DNA of 61,950 nucleotides, taken from positions 1 through 61,950 of the forward strand of contig DBXM01000028.1 of NCBI GenBank assembly GCA_002309655.1. Direction: 5' to 3'. Positions within the stretch are counted from its first letter, which is position 1. Each line of letters opens with the position of its first letter. Under the pieces are notes generated by a model, which was not told where the DNA came from, did not search any database, and saw only the letters and a program-made list of their open reading frames with translations. Shown in pieces: positions 16,003-25,118 of the stretch. This DNA comes from Mageeibacillus sp. UBA1212 (GTDB lineage: Bacteria; Bacillota; Clostridia; UBA1212). The position numbers and the translations under genes were made by a program.

Positions 16003-16806
16003 GTGAACGAAACCGGCGAACGGAACGGAATAAAGCACCCTCTTCAGTTTCTATCCTCTGCTGCCATCAAGCACATTGCGATAATCCTGATGATCGTGAA
16101 CCACGTCAGCGCGGCGTATTTCGACAACTTCGCGCCCGATTCGACCTCGTTCTGGTCGGAGGCGCACTGGTATTTCACCCGCGCGTCGTTCGTTCTGTTC
16201 ACGTTTCTGATTGCCGAGGGACTCGTCCACACGCGGAACCGGATGAGATACGTTCTCAACCTGACCTTCTTCGCGTTTCTCTCGGAGGTGCCCTACGACC
16301 TCTTCCGGTACGGGAAATTCTTCTCGTTCTCGCTCCAGAACGTCTTCTTCACGCTCGCGCTGGGCGCCCTCACCGTCACCGTGATCGACATGCTGCCGAA
16401 AAAACTCCGCTTCCTGTCGGGAACGGGCGTCGTCATTCTGGCGTGCGCGATCTCATTCCTGTTCAAGTTCGAATACTCCGTGCTCGGCGTGATTCTGATC
16501 GTTCTGATGTACTATTTCCGGGAAAAGTACATTCTGCGGCTCATTCTGTGCGGGCTGGCGCTTTATTTGATACCCCTCGCGAAGGGCGTGGCCTCGCACC
16601 TCTACTACAAGGACCTCTGGTACGTCGTGAAGTTCTACATGAAAAACTCGCTGCTCCAGTTTTCGGGAATAGCGGCGTTCATTCCGATCGCGTTCTACAG
16701 CGGCGAAAAGGGGCGCCAGCTGCCCAAGTACTTCTACTACGCGTTCTATCCGGTGCACATGCTGCTGATCGTGCTCGGGATCTATCTTATCAAACTCGTG
16801 ATGTAG
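16003..16806 (+). CDS. TraX family membrane protein
   Basis: A 267-aa polytopic membrane protein of the TraX family (PF05857), with about eight hydrophobic helices. TraX of F-like plasmids is needed for N-terminal acetylation of pilin; chromosomal versions in Firmicutes are related to membrane acyltransferases acting on surface polymers. The conserved SAAIKHIAIILMIVNHVS start and FLIAEGLVHTRN segment are present. The start is a GTG at 16003 with GGGAAAGGA upstream. No conjugation genes are nearby, so plasmid origin is not indicated. Confidence 0.85.
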   Translation: MNETGERNGIKHPLQFLSSAAIKHIAIILMIVNHVSAAYFDNFAPDSTSFWSEAHWYFTRASFVLFTFLIAEGLVHTRNRMRYVLNLTFFAFLSEVPYDLFRYGKFFSFSLQNVFFTLALGALTVTVIDMLPKKLRFLSGTGVVILACAISFLFKFEYSVLGVILIVLMYYFREKYILRLILCGLALYLIPLAKGVASHLYYKDLWYVVKFYMKNSLLQFSGIAAFIPIAFYSGEKGRQLPKYFYYAFYPVHMLLIVLGIYLIKLVM

Positions 16807-16838
16807 CTTTCATCTATTCAAGAATGGTTCAAACCGCG

Positions 16839-16875
16839 AAAACGGACCGCGCTTTCAGGTGCGGTCCGTTTTCTT
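16839..16875. terminator. Bidirectional terminator between traX and DUF1292 gene
   Basis: AAAACGGACCGC pairs with GCGGTCCGTTTT around a 10-base loop; T-rich tracts occur on both strands. It lies between two convergent genes. Confidence 0.85.
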
Positions 16876-16901
16876 ACTATTGCTGAATTACAATACTTGC
16901 T

Positions 16902-17252
16902 TCAGTCCGCGAAATCGTAATCCTCCGCGTGAAGCTCCTTGAACAGCGCGTACACCGCGGCAAGCGCCTCTTCGTCATCGGTGCCGACGAACGTCTCCTC
17001 TTCGCTGTCGTCGTCGGACGGAATCGCCTTCAGAATGACCAGCGAGCCGTCGTCCTCTTCTTCATCCAGCGGATAGAGCACCGCGTAGTTCTCGCCCTCG
17101 TAGGGAATCATGTCGAGAAGCTGGAAGTCGAATCCGGCGCCGTCCTCGTCGTAGAGGGTCACCACGTCGTCCATATCCTCGTAGCCTTCGTCGTCTCCAA
17201 AAGGAAGATCCTCGTCTTCGATAGGCATAAACATCTCATTGTCCTTGTCCAT
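16902..17252 (-). CDS. DUF1292 domain protein
   Basis: A 116-aa very acidic protein of the DUF1292 family (YrzB-like), common and short in Clostridia and Bacilli. The core DVVTLYDEDGAGFDFQLLD, YEGENYAVLYPLD and LVILKAI strands are seen between acidic ends (many Asp and Glu). Function unknown; in Firmicutes it often lies near RNA-processing or cell-division genes. AAGGA precedes the ATG. Confidence 0.85.
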   Translation of the reverse strand: MDKDNEMFMPIEDEDLPFGDDEGYEDMDDVVTLYDEDGAGFDFQLLDMIPYEGENYAVLYPLDEEEDDGSLVILKAIPSDDDSEEETFVGTDDEEALAAVYALFKELHAEDYDFAD

Positions 17253-17300
17253 TTTCGTATCCTTTCTTTTATCTAAAAATAGGTGAATTTTTGCTAATAC

Positions 17301-18422
17301 TCAGAAGTCTTCAGACTTCCTTTTCCCGAACAGAGGCCTCTTCCCTCTCGCGGTGGCCTCCTCGATCAGCTCGAAAATCCTCTCCGTGGCGTTGAAAAAC
17401 CCGGCGTCCTTCATTCTCGCGATATACGCCTCACGGTCCGCGTAAAGCCCCGAAAGCGCCGCCAGGAACTTCTCTGAGGTGAGTTCTTCCTCCTCCAGCT
17501 TCACCGCCAGCCCTCTCTTCTCGAAGGAGTTGGCGTTCAGGACCTGGTCGCCGCGGCTGGCCTGCTTCGAAAGCGGAATGATCAGCATGGGCTTTGCCAG
17601 CGCCGCAAATTCGTGAATGGAATTGGAACCGCCCCGCGTGACCACGACGTCGGTGGCTGCGAGAACGTCCGGCAGCTCCTTCCCGATGAATTCGTACTGC
17701 CTGTACGAGTCCGCAAAAGCTTTGGTCCGCTCCGAGTCTTCCACGTTGTCCTTGCCGCACATGTGCACGATGTCAAACTTTGCACACAGCGCTTCCAGAT
17801 TCCCGCGGATCGTCTCATTCACGAATCTGGCGCCCTTCGAGCCGCCCATGACCGCCAGCACAGGCTTTTCGCCGGCGAGCCCCAGGAACGAAAGCCCCCT
17901 CTCGCGGTCGCCCTCAAAAAGGTCCGCCCTGATCGGCGCACCCACGTAGAGGCCCTTGCCCTTTTCGATCATCGGCGCGGTCTCCGGGAACGTGGTCAGC
18001 ACCTTTTCAGCGGTCCTTGCGATGATGCGGTTGGCGAGGCCCGGGGTTATGTCGGACTCGTGGGTCAGCACCGGTATCCGCATACTCTTCGAGGAAGTCA
18101 CCAGCGGCAGCGCCACGTAGCCCCCCTTAGAGAATATCACGTCCGGCTTCACCTGCCTCAGGATCTTCTTGCACTCCACGTTTGCCTTCGCGACCTTGAA
18201 AACGTCCTTGATGTTGTCGGTGGAGTGGTACCTTCTCAGCTTGCCGGTGTCGATGCCGTGGTAAGTGACGTCCTGGTAGTCTGCGAGAATGTCCTTCTCG
18301 ATTCCGTTCTTGCCGCCCACGTAGTGGATCTCGTAGCCTTTTTCCCTAAGATAAGGCAAAAGCGCAATGTTCGGCATCACGTGTCCGGCAGTGCCGCCAC
18401 CCGTCAGAATTATCTTTTTCAT
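17301..18422 (-). CDS. murG: UDP-N-acetylglucosamine transferase MurG
   Basis: A 373-aa GT28 glycosyltransferase that adds GlcNAc to lipid I to form lipid II on the inner membrane face. Hallmarks are the N-terminal GGGTAGHVMPNIAL loop, FSKGGYVALPLV, HESDITPGLANRI, GGSKGARFVN and the donor-binding TRGGSNSIHEFAALAKPMLI. The usual SGG-type motif is present. It is outside a recognisable division/cell-wall cluster and ends in a short basic tail (GKRPLFGKRKSEDF). GAGG precedes the ATG. It lies seven bases after the ACT-domain gene, so they are co-transcribed. Confidence 0.96.
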   Translation of the reverse strand: MKKIILTGGGTAGHVMPNIALLPYLREKGYEIHYVGGKNGIEKDILADYQDVTYHGIDTGKLRRYHSTDNIKDVFKVAKANVECKKILRQVKPDVIFSKGGYVALPLVTSSKSMRIPVLTHESDITPGLANRIIARTAEKVLTTFPETAPMIEKGKGLYVGAPIRADLFEGDRERGLSFLGLAGEKPVLAVMGGSKGARFVNETIRGNLEALCAKFDIVHMCGKDNVEDSERTKAFADSYRQYEFIGKELPDVLAATDVVVTRGGSNSIHEFAALAKPMLIIPLSKQASRGDQVLNANSFEKRGLAVKLEEEELTSEKFLAALSGLYADREAYIARMKDAGFFNATERIFELIEEATARGKRPLFGKRKSEDF

Positions 18423-18429
18423 ATGTGCC

Positions 18430-18864
18430 TCATTTGATGTCCACGTCCTCCTCGCTCACGAGGGTGACGCCGATTCTGTTCAAAGTCGCAAGACCTTTTT
18501 CGTTGTCGTTGACGCGGATTATAACGCGCGCGTTGACGCCCTGCCTGCCCACGAAGGCGTAAATGTACTCCACCGAGATTCCGTCGTCCTCGAAGGCGCT
18601 GAGCACCTTTGCCAGCGAACCGGGCGCATTCGGGACCTCGATCGCCAGAACCGTGTTGATCTTCGTGACGAAATTGGCCTCTTTCAGAACTCTGACGGCC
18701 TTCTCGTTGTCGTCCGTGATCATTCTGAGCGCTCCGTACGACTCGGTGTCGGCAATGGAGAGCGCCCTGATATCAATATTGTTTTCCGCAAGCAACGACG
18801 TAACGTCGGCAATTCTGCCCCTTTTGTTCGCCAGGAAAACCGAAATCTGCTTAATACCGGCCAT
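18430..18864 (-). CDS. Tandem ACT-domain protein
   Basis: A 144-aa protein made of two ACT domains (residues about 5-70 and 72-140), the small-molecule-binding fold typical of amino-acid-sensing proteins. Segments QISVFLANKRGRIADVTSLL and NAPGSLAKVLSAFEDDGISV are standard ACT openings. Stand-alone tandem ACT genes often sit beside paaK and iorAB genes in anaerobes, as here, suggesting it senses an aromatic amino acid or aryl acid; that is inference. GGAG precedes the ATG. A structured repeat separates it from paaK. Confidence 0.85.
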   Translation of the reverse strand: MAGIKQISVFLANKRGRIADVTSLLAENNIDIRALSIADTESYGALRMITDDNEKAVRVLKEANFVTKINTVLAIEVPNAPGSLAKVLSAFEDDGISVEYIYAFVGRQGVNARVIIRVNDNEKGLATLNRIGVTLVSEEDVDIK

Positions 18865-18913
18865 GTTTGTCTCCTTTCATTTTCCTCTAAAAACAGGTAA
18901 ATTCCAATACATT

Positions 18914-19123
18914 AAGGGAATGCTGATTTAATAGCTATTTTTGCGTGCGCGACCCCGAAGCTGTATGAAGATACTGCGAGCGGGGAGCTCGCGCAAAGCA
19001 AGCGGCCAGCAATTGTCGAAGGACACCTTATTTTACGAATCGGTCGAAACAGACGAACTGCGTTCAAATACGCTCATATGTCTCTTCGCCGCTTGCGTAA
19101 AGAGCATTAAAGCAGCGTTCCCT
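18914..19123. repeat. Structured intergenic element, copy 1 (downstream of paaK)
   Basis: A 210-base element, one of four in the window. The ends AAGGGAATGCTGATTTAAT and ATTAAAGCAGCGTTCCCT are near-perfect inverted repeats. Inside, TGCGCGA and CCCC pair with GGGG and TCGCGCA enclosing a GTAT-GAAG-ATAC hairpin; GCAAGCGGC pairs with GCCGCTTGC, enclosing a GTC-GAAG-GAC hairpin and a GCGT/ACGC hairpin. It overlaps the paaK stop codon by two bases. No ORF and no known RNA family recognised. Confidence 0.8.
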
Positions 19124-20423
19124 ATATCTTTCTCGAGTCTATCACGTGCTTCGCCTTGCCCTCGAATCTCGGCAACGAGCCGGGCTCCGTGAGCTTGACC
19201 TTGACGTTGAGACCCAGAATACTGTTCAGCCTCGCCTTGATTCGCGTCTCGAGGTTGTTGATCTCACTGATCTTGTCGCTGAAGAACGCCTCGGTCATCT
19301 CAACCTGCACCTCCATGGTGTCGTGGTTGTCCACCCTGTCGACGTAAATCATGTAGTAAGGCGCGGTGCCGCCGAATTCGATGAGAACGGTCTCCACCTG
19401 GGACGGGAATACGTTCACGCCGCGGATGATCAGCATATCGTCGGAGCGTCCGGAAGGCTTCTCGATTCTCGCGGTGGTTCTGCCGCACTCGCACTTCTCG
19501 TAGTTCAGTCTTGAAATGTCGCGGGTCCTGTAGCGGATCAGCGGGAAGCCCTGCTTGGTCAGCGTCGTGAACACCAGCTCGCCAGGCTCTCCCGGAGGCA
19601 CCGGCACGCCCGTTTCGGGGTCGATGACCTCCACAATGAAGTGGTCCTCCTGCACGTGCATTCCCTTCCTTCTGTCGCACTCGCAGGCGACGCCGGGTCC
19701 CATGACCTCGCTCAGACCGTAAATGTCGCAGGCCTTGATTCCCAGTTTTTCCTCAAGGCTCGCGCGCATTGCCTCGCTCCAGGGTTCCGCGCCGAAAACG
19801 CCTACTTTTAGGGAAATCTCTTCAGGCGACAAGCCCTTTTTCGCCAGCTCCTCGGCAAGGAAGAGCGCGTAGGAAGGCGTGCAGCAGATTGCGTCGGGCT
19901 TGAAATCTTCTATAAGTGTGACCTGCCTGGCGGTGTTGCCCGAGGATGCCGGAACGACCGCAGCGCCCAGTTTTTCGGCTCCGTTGTGGATGCCCAGTCC
20001 GCCCGTGAACAACCCGTAGCCGTATGCGATGTGGATAATGGATTTGCTTGTGATTCCGCAGCTCACCAGTCCCCTCGCGACGCACTCCGCCCAAGTGTCG
20101 AGATCCCGCGCCGTGTAGCCGACTACTGTCTGCTTGCCGGTGGTTCCCGAGGAGGCATGAATGCGGTTGATCTCCGAAAGCGGCACCGCGAACATGCCGA
20201 ACGGGTACGAGTCGCGCAAATCCGTCTTGAGCGTAAACGGCAGCTTCGTGATGTCGTCCACGGTGCGGATGTCGCCGGGCTCGAGGCCTATGTCCTCCAT
20301 CTTCTTCCTGTAGAGGGGGACGTTGTTGTACATTCTGTCGACCAGCTTTTCAAGCCTTCTCGACTGGAGCACACGCAGCTCGTCGCGGGGCATGCACTCG
20401 AAATGTTCATTCCAGTAATTCAT
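19122..20423 (-). CDS. paaK: Phenylacetate--CoA ligase
   Basis: A 433-aa adenylate-forming enzyme of the PaaK family, making aryl-acetyl-CoA from aryl-acetate, ATP and CoA (or, in fermenters, working with the reverse energetics). Signatures are the P-loop-like INRIHASSGTTGKQTVVGYT, IYGLSEVMGPGVACEC, the RTRDISRL hinge and the C-terminal ACT-like lobe with IRGVNVFPSQVE. Length is standard. It is 21 bases downstream of iorB, so iorA-iorB-paaK is one operon. It ends in a TAG stop overlapped by structured element copy 1. Confidence 0.94.
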   Translation of the reverse strand: MNYWNEHFECMPRDELRVLQSRRLEKLVDRMYNNVPLYRKKMEDIGLEPGDIRTVDDITKLPFTLKTDLRDSYPFGMFAVPLSEINRIHASSGTTGKQTVVGYTARDLDTWAECVARGLVSCGITSKSIIHIAYGYGLFTGGLGIHNGAEKLGAAVVPASSGNTARQVTLIEDFKPDAICCTPSYALFLAEELAKKGLSPEEISLKVGVFGAEPWSEAMRASLEEKLGIKACDIYGLSEVMGPGVACECDRRKGMHVQEDHFIVEVIDPETGVPVPPGEPGELVFTTLTKQGFPLIRYRTRDISRLNYEKCECGRTTARIEKPSGRSDDMLIIRGVNVFPSQVETVLIEFGGTAPYYMIYVDRVDNHDTMEVQVEMTEAFFSDKISEINNLETRIKARLNSILGLNVKVKLTEPGSLPRFEGKAKHVIDSRKI

Positions 20424-20444
20424 AATTCACCAAATTCAAACAAG

Positions 20445-21032
20445 TCATATCTCTATGGAGGCGCCCGCAGCGAACGCTCTCTCGTTCATTTCAAGGAATT
20501 TCGGAGCGACGGTCATTTTCAGAGCCTTGCTCCAGATCTCCGGCTCGATGTCCGTTATCATGCGGGAAAGCACGCCGCACAGAATGATATTCACCGTCTT
20601 CACGGAGCCCTGCTCCTCCGCAGCCTTGAGCGCGTCGAAGTGGATTACCTTCGCGTCCGACGTCTCCAGCGCCTTGATTACGTTGTCCGGGTAGACCGCG
20701 TCGCCGAGCACCACGCTCATCGGCTCGATCTTCTGCTCGGATGTGATCACCGTGCCGCCCTTCTTAAGGTAAGGAAGCCACCTGACCGCCTCGACCTGCT
20801 CGAACGAGAGCATCACGTCGGCCTCACCCAGATCGATCACCGGCGAAAACACCTCGTCTCCCATTTTTACGCAGGTCACGACGCTGCCGCCTCTTTGCGA
20901 CATTCCGTGCACCTCGGAGACCTTCACGTCCCTTCCGGCCAGCCTCGCCGCCATACCGATAAACTTCGAAGCTAAAAGCGTTCCCTGTCCGCCTACGCCG
21001 ACTATCAGAATGTTAAGTTTCTTACTTTCCAT
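20445..21032 (-). CDS. iorB: Indolepyruvate ferredoxin oxidoreductase, beta subunit
   Basis: A 195-aa gamma-type subunit of the 2-oxoacid:ferredoxin oxidoreductase superfamily, working with IorA to oxidise indole-, phenyl- or hydroxyphenyl-pyruvate to the aryl-acetyl-CoA with ferredoxin reduction. GVGGQGTLLASKFIG at the N-terminus and EVHGMSQRGGSVVTCVK are the family motifs. I chose the ATG at 21032, seven bases after GGAGG; a GTG two codons upstream overlaps that site. Sixteen bases separate it from iorA. Confidence 0.94.
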   Translation of the reverse strand: MESKKLNILIVGVGGQGTLLASKFIGMAARLAGRDVKVSEVHGMSQRGGSVVTCVKMGDEVFSPVIDLGEADVMLSFEQVEAVRWLPYLKKGGTVITSEQKIEPMSVVLGDAVYPDNVIKALETSDAKVIHFDALKAAEEQGSVKTVNIILCGVLSRMITDIEPEIWSKALKMTVAPKFLEMNERAFAAGASIEI

Positions 21033-21047
21033 TTTCACACCTCCGGC

Positions 21048-22829
21048 TTATTTCCCGATCGCGCCCTTGGGGCACATTCCGAAGCAGAGACCGCATCCCA
21101 CGCACTGGGACGAGTCGATAACGACGCTCGAGTCGCTCTTCCTGTTGATCGCGGGGCAGCCCAGCCTCATGCAGGAACCGCATTTAATGCACTTTTCGGG
21201 GTCAATGTGCGCGGGGCCGCCGTAGTTCACATACTTAAGCAGCGCGCAGGGCCTCTGTGCAATGATAACGCTCGGGTTGTCCCGTGAAACCGCGCCTGTG
21301 ATCGCCTCGCGGAGCGCCTTCATGTCGAAGGGGTCGACAACCGTGACGTCGTCGATTCCGATCGCATTCGCGAGCTTGACCAGGTCCGTGGCCACCGTTT
21401 TTTCGTTTCTGATCGTGAAGCCCATTGCGGGGTTCTGCTGGTGGCCGGTCATTCCGGTGATCGAGTTGTCGAGAATGATAGTCGTCGAATTTCCCTTGTT
21501 ATAGGCAACATCTATAAGCGAGGTGATGCCGGAGTGAATGAACGTGGAGTCGCCAATCACCGCAACGGTCTTGAGATTGTCCGCTTCGCTGTCGATTGCC
21601 GCCGCTTTCGCCATGCCGTGGGCCATACTGACCGAAGCACCCATGCAGACCACCGTGTCGATGCCGAAATAAGGCGCCTGGGCACCCATCGAGTAGCAGC
21701 CGATGTCGCCGCAAACCCTGAGCTTGAGCTTCGAGAGCACGTAGAACACCGCCCTGTGGGGGCAGCCCGCGCAGAATACCGGAGGTCTCGCAGGGACCTT
21801 CACATCTTCGCCGGTCGTCGCGCTCGCGGGTTCCTCGCCGAAGTACGACTTTCTGATTGCCGCGGTGCCGAGCTCTCCCCTGTTCGTGAAAAATTTCTTT
21901 CCCTCCACCTTAAGGCCGAGCATTCTGACGTAGTTCTCGATGAAGGGCTCCAGCTCCTCGATAACGATCAGCTCGCCGACGTTTTCCGCAAATTCCCGGA
22001 TCAGCTTTTCGGGAAGCGGGTACGTCAGACCAAGCTTCAGGAACGACGCATCCGGAAACACTTCGCGGGCGTACTGGTAGCAGATGCCGGAGGTGATAAT
22101 GCCTATTTTTGAGCGGCTGTCCTCCGTGTAGCGGACAACGTTCGGGATTTTTATATCCCCTTCAAATTCACCGGCGGAGAGCTTCGCGAGCCGCTCCTGC
22201 CTCTCGTCGACGACCACGTGGCGCTTTTTGGCCATCGCGGGCATCATCGCGTACTTCCAGACGTCTTTTTGGTACTTTTTGACGACGTGAATGCGGTCGG
22301 AAAGCGTAACGAGGCTCCTCTGGTGGGCGACTCTCGTGGTCAGCCTCAGAATGACCGGCGTGTCGAACGCTTCGCTAATCTCAAACGCCAGCTTCGTGAA
22401 CGCGACGCACTCGGCGCTGTCCGACGGCTCCAACACGGGAACGTGGGCGGACGCTGCGTGAAAGCGCGTGTCCTGTTCGTTCTGGGAGCTGAACATTCCC
22501 GGGTCGTCCGCGACGACGAAAACGATTCCCGCGTTCACGCCCGTGTACGAGCACGTAAACAGCGGGTCCGCGGCCACATTGAGTCCTACGTGCTTCATGC
22601 AGCACATGGACCGTACGCCCGCAATCGCGCTTCCTATCGCCACCTCAGCGGCCACCTTCTCGTTCGGCGCCCACTCGCAATAAACTTCATCGGCGCCGAA
22701 CTTCGCAATCGTCTCAGTGATTTCCGTGCTGGGCGTGCCCGGGTAGCTGGCCACAACTCCGACCCCCGCCTCATACGCGCCTCTCGCAACGGCCTCGTTT
22801 CCGAGCAGTAATTCCTTCATTTTTTCCAT
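21048..22829 (-). CDS. iorA: Indolepyruvate ferredoxin oxidoreductase, alpha subunit
   Basis: A 593-aa subunit that carries the thiamine-diphosphate site. N-terminal pyruvate-transketolase region (residues 1-200, with GNEAVARGAYEAGVGVVASY and YPGTPSTEI), a central domain, the ThDP-binding GDIGCYSMGAQAP and GDSTFIHSGITSL region around 375-440, and a C-terminal ferredoxin-type domain with CIKCGSCMRLGCP and CVGCGLCFGMCP holding two 4Fe-4S clusters. GGAG precedes the ATG by seven bases. First gene of iorA-iorB-paaK, the aromatic amino acid catabolic unit. Confidence 0.96.
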   Translation of the reverse strand: MEKMKELLLGNEAVARGAYEAGVGVVASYPGTPSTEITETIAKFGADEVYCEWAPNEKVAAEVAIGSAIAGVRSMCCMKHVGLNVAADPLFTCSYTGVNAGIVFVVADDPGMFSSQNEQDTRFHAASAHVPVLEPSDSAECVAFTKLAFEISEAFDTPVILRLTTRVAHQRSLVTLSDRIHVVKKYQKDVWKYAMMPAMAKKRHVVVDERQERLAKLSAGEFEGDIKIPNVVRYTEDSRSKIGIITSGICYQYAREVFPDASFLKLGLTYPLPEKLIREFAENVGELIVIEELEPFIENYVRMLGLKVEGKKFFTNRGELGTAAIRKSYFGEEPASATTGEDVKVPARPPVFCAGCPHRAVFYVLSKLKLRVCGDIGCYSMGAQAPYFGIDTVVCMGASVSMAHGMAKAAAIDSEADNLKTVAVIGDSTFIHSGITSLIDVAYNKGNSTTIILDNSITGMTGHQQNPAMGFTIRNEKTVATDLVKLANAIGIDDVTVVDPFDMKALREAITGAVSRDNPSVIIAQRPCALLKYVNYGGPAHIDPEKCIKCGSCMRLGCPAINRKSDSSVVIDSSQCVGCGLCFGMCPKGAIGK

Positions 22830-22873
22830 GTTAATTCTCCGGTATAAAAACTTTTACTCTTAAAAGAACCGTT

Positions 22874-24340
22874 TCACATCGATTCGTCCTCAACGGACGG
22901 CTCTTCGTCTATGATTTCTTCAATGTACTCAGACTTGTCAGCATCAGACTGCCCGGCGGTCGTTCCCGCCTCTGTAGGCGTTTCCGCCGTTCCGGCCTGT
23001 TCGTCAACAATTTCGCCTACTTTTAAGTCAACTTGAGCGCCCTCACTCAGATTCTTCCGCGCCTCTTTTCGCGCCGCGATTCCCGCCGCCGCCTTGTCAT
23101 AAGCCTTCATTATAAGCTTGTGAAGCGGCTTCTCCCAGAGGTAGGTAATGAGCGTCGCCAGAAGAATCGAGACGATCCATATAACGGCCGTGTACTTCCA
23201 CTGCCACGCTCTTCCCGCGTCCTTCTGGGGCATTCCCGACTCGCTGACGTAGTCCGGAATCTTCCACTCTTTCAGTTTCACCGCCACCACCTGGTGCCAA
23301 ATGTAGAGGTTGAAGCTTATTGCCGCCAGGTAGCGCGTCACCTTGTTCGAGAAAATGAACCTGAACCAGTTGAACGAGAAGCTCGCGCCGATGATGAACG
23401 CCACGAACAGCAGCGACAGCCCGAACCTGTTCTGCACCTGCCAGAACTGACCCGTGCCCGACTGCGCCAGGCCGTACTTCACCGTCAGCCTTATAAAATA
23501 GAGCGAGAACAACGCCAGAAACGTGAAGAACAGCCCCGTGAATTTGTTCTGCCTAAGCCTTTTCGCCAGCGCCGCGATGACCAGCGCAGCCATCATTCCG
23601 TTCGCGAAAACGCACAGGAACGTCGGGAACTGGTTTATGTAGAACGACAGGTCGTCCTGCTTTTTGACGATCACCGCCAGATAGTAGACCAGCGAGCAGC
23701 CGTTCATGCCCAGCCAGGTCGCGATCGGAGCCTTCGTGAACAGATACGCCAGCAGCGGGAATATCACGTAGAAAGCCATCTCGACCCCCACGGTCCACAG
23801 CACGCCGTTGAATCTCGTGTAAAGGTAGGTCGGCCTCTCCGCCATGTGCGTGAACGTCAGGTGCGAAATGAGGTCCCTCAGGTACCCTTCCTTCGAGCCG
23901 TAGTCCGCAACCCTCACGAAGAACGCCGCGAACACCGCGATGCAAAGGTAGTACGACGGGAATATCCTCGCCACCCTCTTCACGTAAAACTTCCCGACCG
24001 AAGGCAGCTTTCTCCGCTTCGCGCCCTTGAACGCGTCCGCCAGCTCTTCGATACCGTCGGTCATCACGTCCGCGTACGGCAGGAAAAGGCACAGCCCGGT
24101 CAAAAGGATCATCATGTCGACCCAGACGTAGCCGGTGGAGAAGATCCAGTTCATGCCGCAGTCGGCGATACCGATCTTCTGAAGGATGTCGCTCTTGTAA
24201 AGGTTCCAGAGCCACGACTGCTGCCAGAAGTGAAAGCCGCAGACCAGCATCACGGAAAACGCCCTGACGCCGTCCAGCACGCCTATGTGTTTGATATCCG
24301 TTTCGGCTGTCGCGAAGAACGCTTCTCTCAGTTTTTTCAT
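22874..24340 (-). CDS. Acyltransferase-3 family membrane protein (OatA-like N-terminal part)
   Basis: A 488-aa integral membrane protein with about ten hydrophobic helices in residues 15-410, of the Acyl_transf_3 family that O-acylates cell-surface polysaccharide or peptidoglycan. The active-site region GVLDGVRAFSVMLVCGFHFW carries the conserved Arg and the His of the family. The C-terminal 85 residues are a cytoplasmic, acidic, low-complexity tail (many Glu, Asp, Ala) instead of the SGNH esterase domain that OatA has. I chose the ATG at 24340 (AAAGG upstream). No obvious glycan cluster around it. Confidence 0.82.
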   Translation of the reverse strand: MKKLREAFFATAETDIKHIGVLDGVRAFSVMLVCGFHFWQQSWLWNLYKSDILQKIGIADCGMNWIFSTGYVWVDMMILLTGLCLFLPYADVMTDGIEELADAFKGAKRRKLPSVGKFYVKRVARIFPSYYLCIAVFAAFFVRVADYGSKEGYLRDLISHLTFTHMAERPTYLYTRFNGVLWTVGVEMAFYVIFPLLAYLFTKAPIATWLGMNGCSLVYYLAVIVKKQDDLSFYINQFPTFLCVFANGMMAALVIAALAKRLRQNKFTGLFFTFLALFSLYFIRLTVKYGLAQSGTGQFWQVQNRFGLSLLFVAFIIGASFSFNWFRFIFSNKVTRYLAAISFNLYIWHQVVAVKLKEWKIPDYVSESGMPQKDAGRAWQWKYTAVIWIVSILLATLITYLWEKPLHKLIMKAYDKAAAGIAARKEARKNLSEGAQVDLKVGEIVDEQAGTAETPTEAGTTAGQSDADKSEYIEEIIDEEPSVEDESM

Positions 24341-24407
24341 TTTCCGGGCCTTTCGTGAATGTCTGATACTTTCGTAAAATCCGCCTTTGCGGCATCTGTC
24401 CACCGTT

Positions 24408-25118
24408 TTAGAGTGCGAGCACTTTCCGGTGGATTTCTTCCATTTTCCTGTCTATATCTGCAATCTTTTCCGCCTCGGCGAGCATTTCAGCCGAGATCTC
24501 ATCGGGAATCTCGCGGTTTTTCTAGTAGCGCAGGTCGTGCTCGAGACTTGCCCAGACGTCCATCGCGACCGTTCTCAGCTGCACTTCGCAGATGACGTTC
24601 TCGGTGTGGTCGGACATGTAGATTGGCACGCTGACGTCGAGGTGAAGGCTTCTGTAGCCGTTGTAGTTCGGCTCCTTGATGTAGTCCTGCCTGCTGATGA
24701 GCGTGACGTCCTTCTGCTGCAAGAACATATCGGAAACCGCGTAGACATCGTCAATGTAGCAGCACACCACCCTGACGCCCGCGATGTCGTTGATATTCCT
24801 CTTCGCCGACGCGACGCTCAGTTCTGCGCCCTTCCGCAGCAGCTTGCCGGCGATGCTTTTGACGCTCTTGAGCCTGCCCTCGATGTGGTGAATGGGATTC
24901 CGCTCGTATTTCAGGTTGAACTCCTCGTTGAGGATCTCGAACCGCATCTGAAGAAGTCTTATCGCGGAATTGTACACGTGCTGGAGTTCGCGAATCTCCT
25001 CGCTGTGGGCCAGAAGCATATTCTCGGCCTCCTCCAGCCTGCTTTCCGCGTCGTATGTTTTTTCGTTTTTCCTGTAAATGCCTGCGGCGGAAAACGAATC
25101 TGTTTTAGAGTCTTGCAT
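24408..25118 (-). pseudogene. RelQ-type small ppGpp synthetase gene with in-frame TAG
   Basis: Coding for a single-domain (p)ppGpp synthetase of the RelQ/YjbM type: RelA_SpoT domain with VRVVCCYIDDVYAVSD, EPNYNGYRSLHLDV, EVQLRTVAMDVWASLEHDLRY. The frame is open from 25118 but reaches a TAG at 24522-24524 after LRY (198 aa). Reading on in the same frame gives 37 more residues (KNREIPDEISAEM, then ADIDRKMEEIHRKV) to a TAA at 24408-24410. That tail fits the usual RelQ C-terminal helices needed for oligomerisation, and the TAG looks like an AAG lysine codon changed by one base. The catalytic domain is intact, so a shortened product is possible. GAGGAG precedes the ATG. Confidence 0.75.

Noticed and set aside
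16003..16806. Plasmid or conjugative origin suggested by traX
   Set aside because: No other transfer genes are near, and chromosomal TraX-like membrane proteins are common in Firmicutes.
23033..24358. Long plus-strand open frame of 441 codons opposite the acyltransferase gene
   Set aside because: It is very Arg/His-rich, has no ribosome site, matches no family and lies entirely antisense to a clear membrane protein gene; high GC third positions keep the frame open.
24522..24524. TAG read as an amino acid (code change or pyrrolysine) in relQ
   Set aside because: TAG ends other intact genes here (paaK at 19122, traX at 16804) at the expected family length, so a simple nonsense change is more likely.
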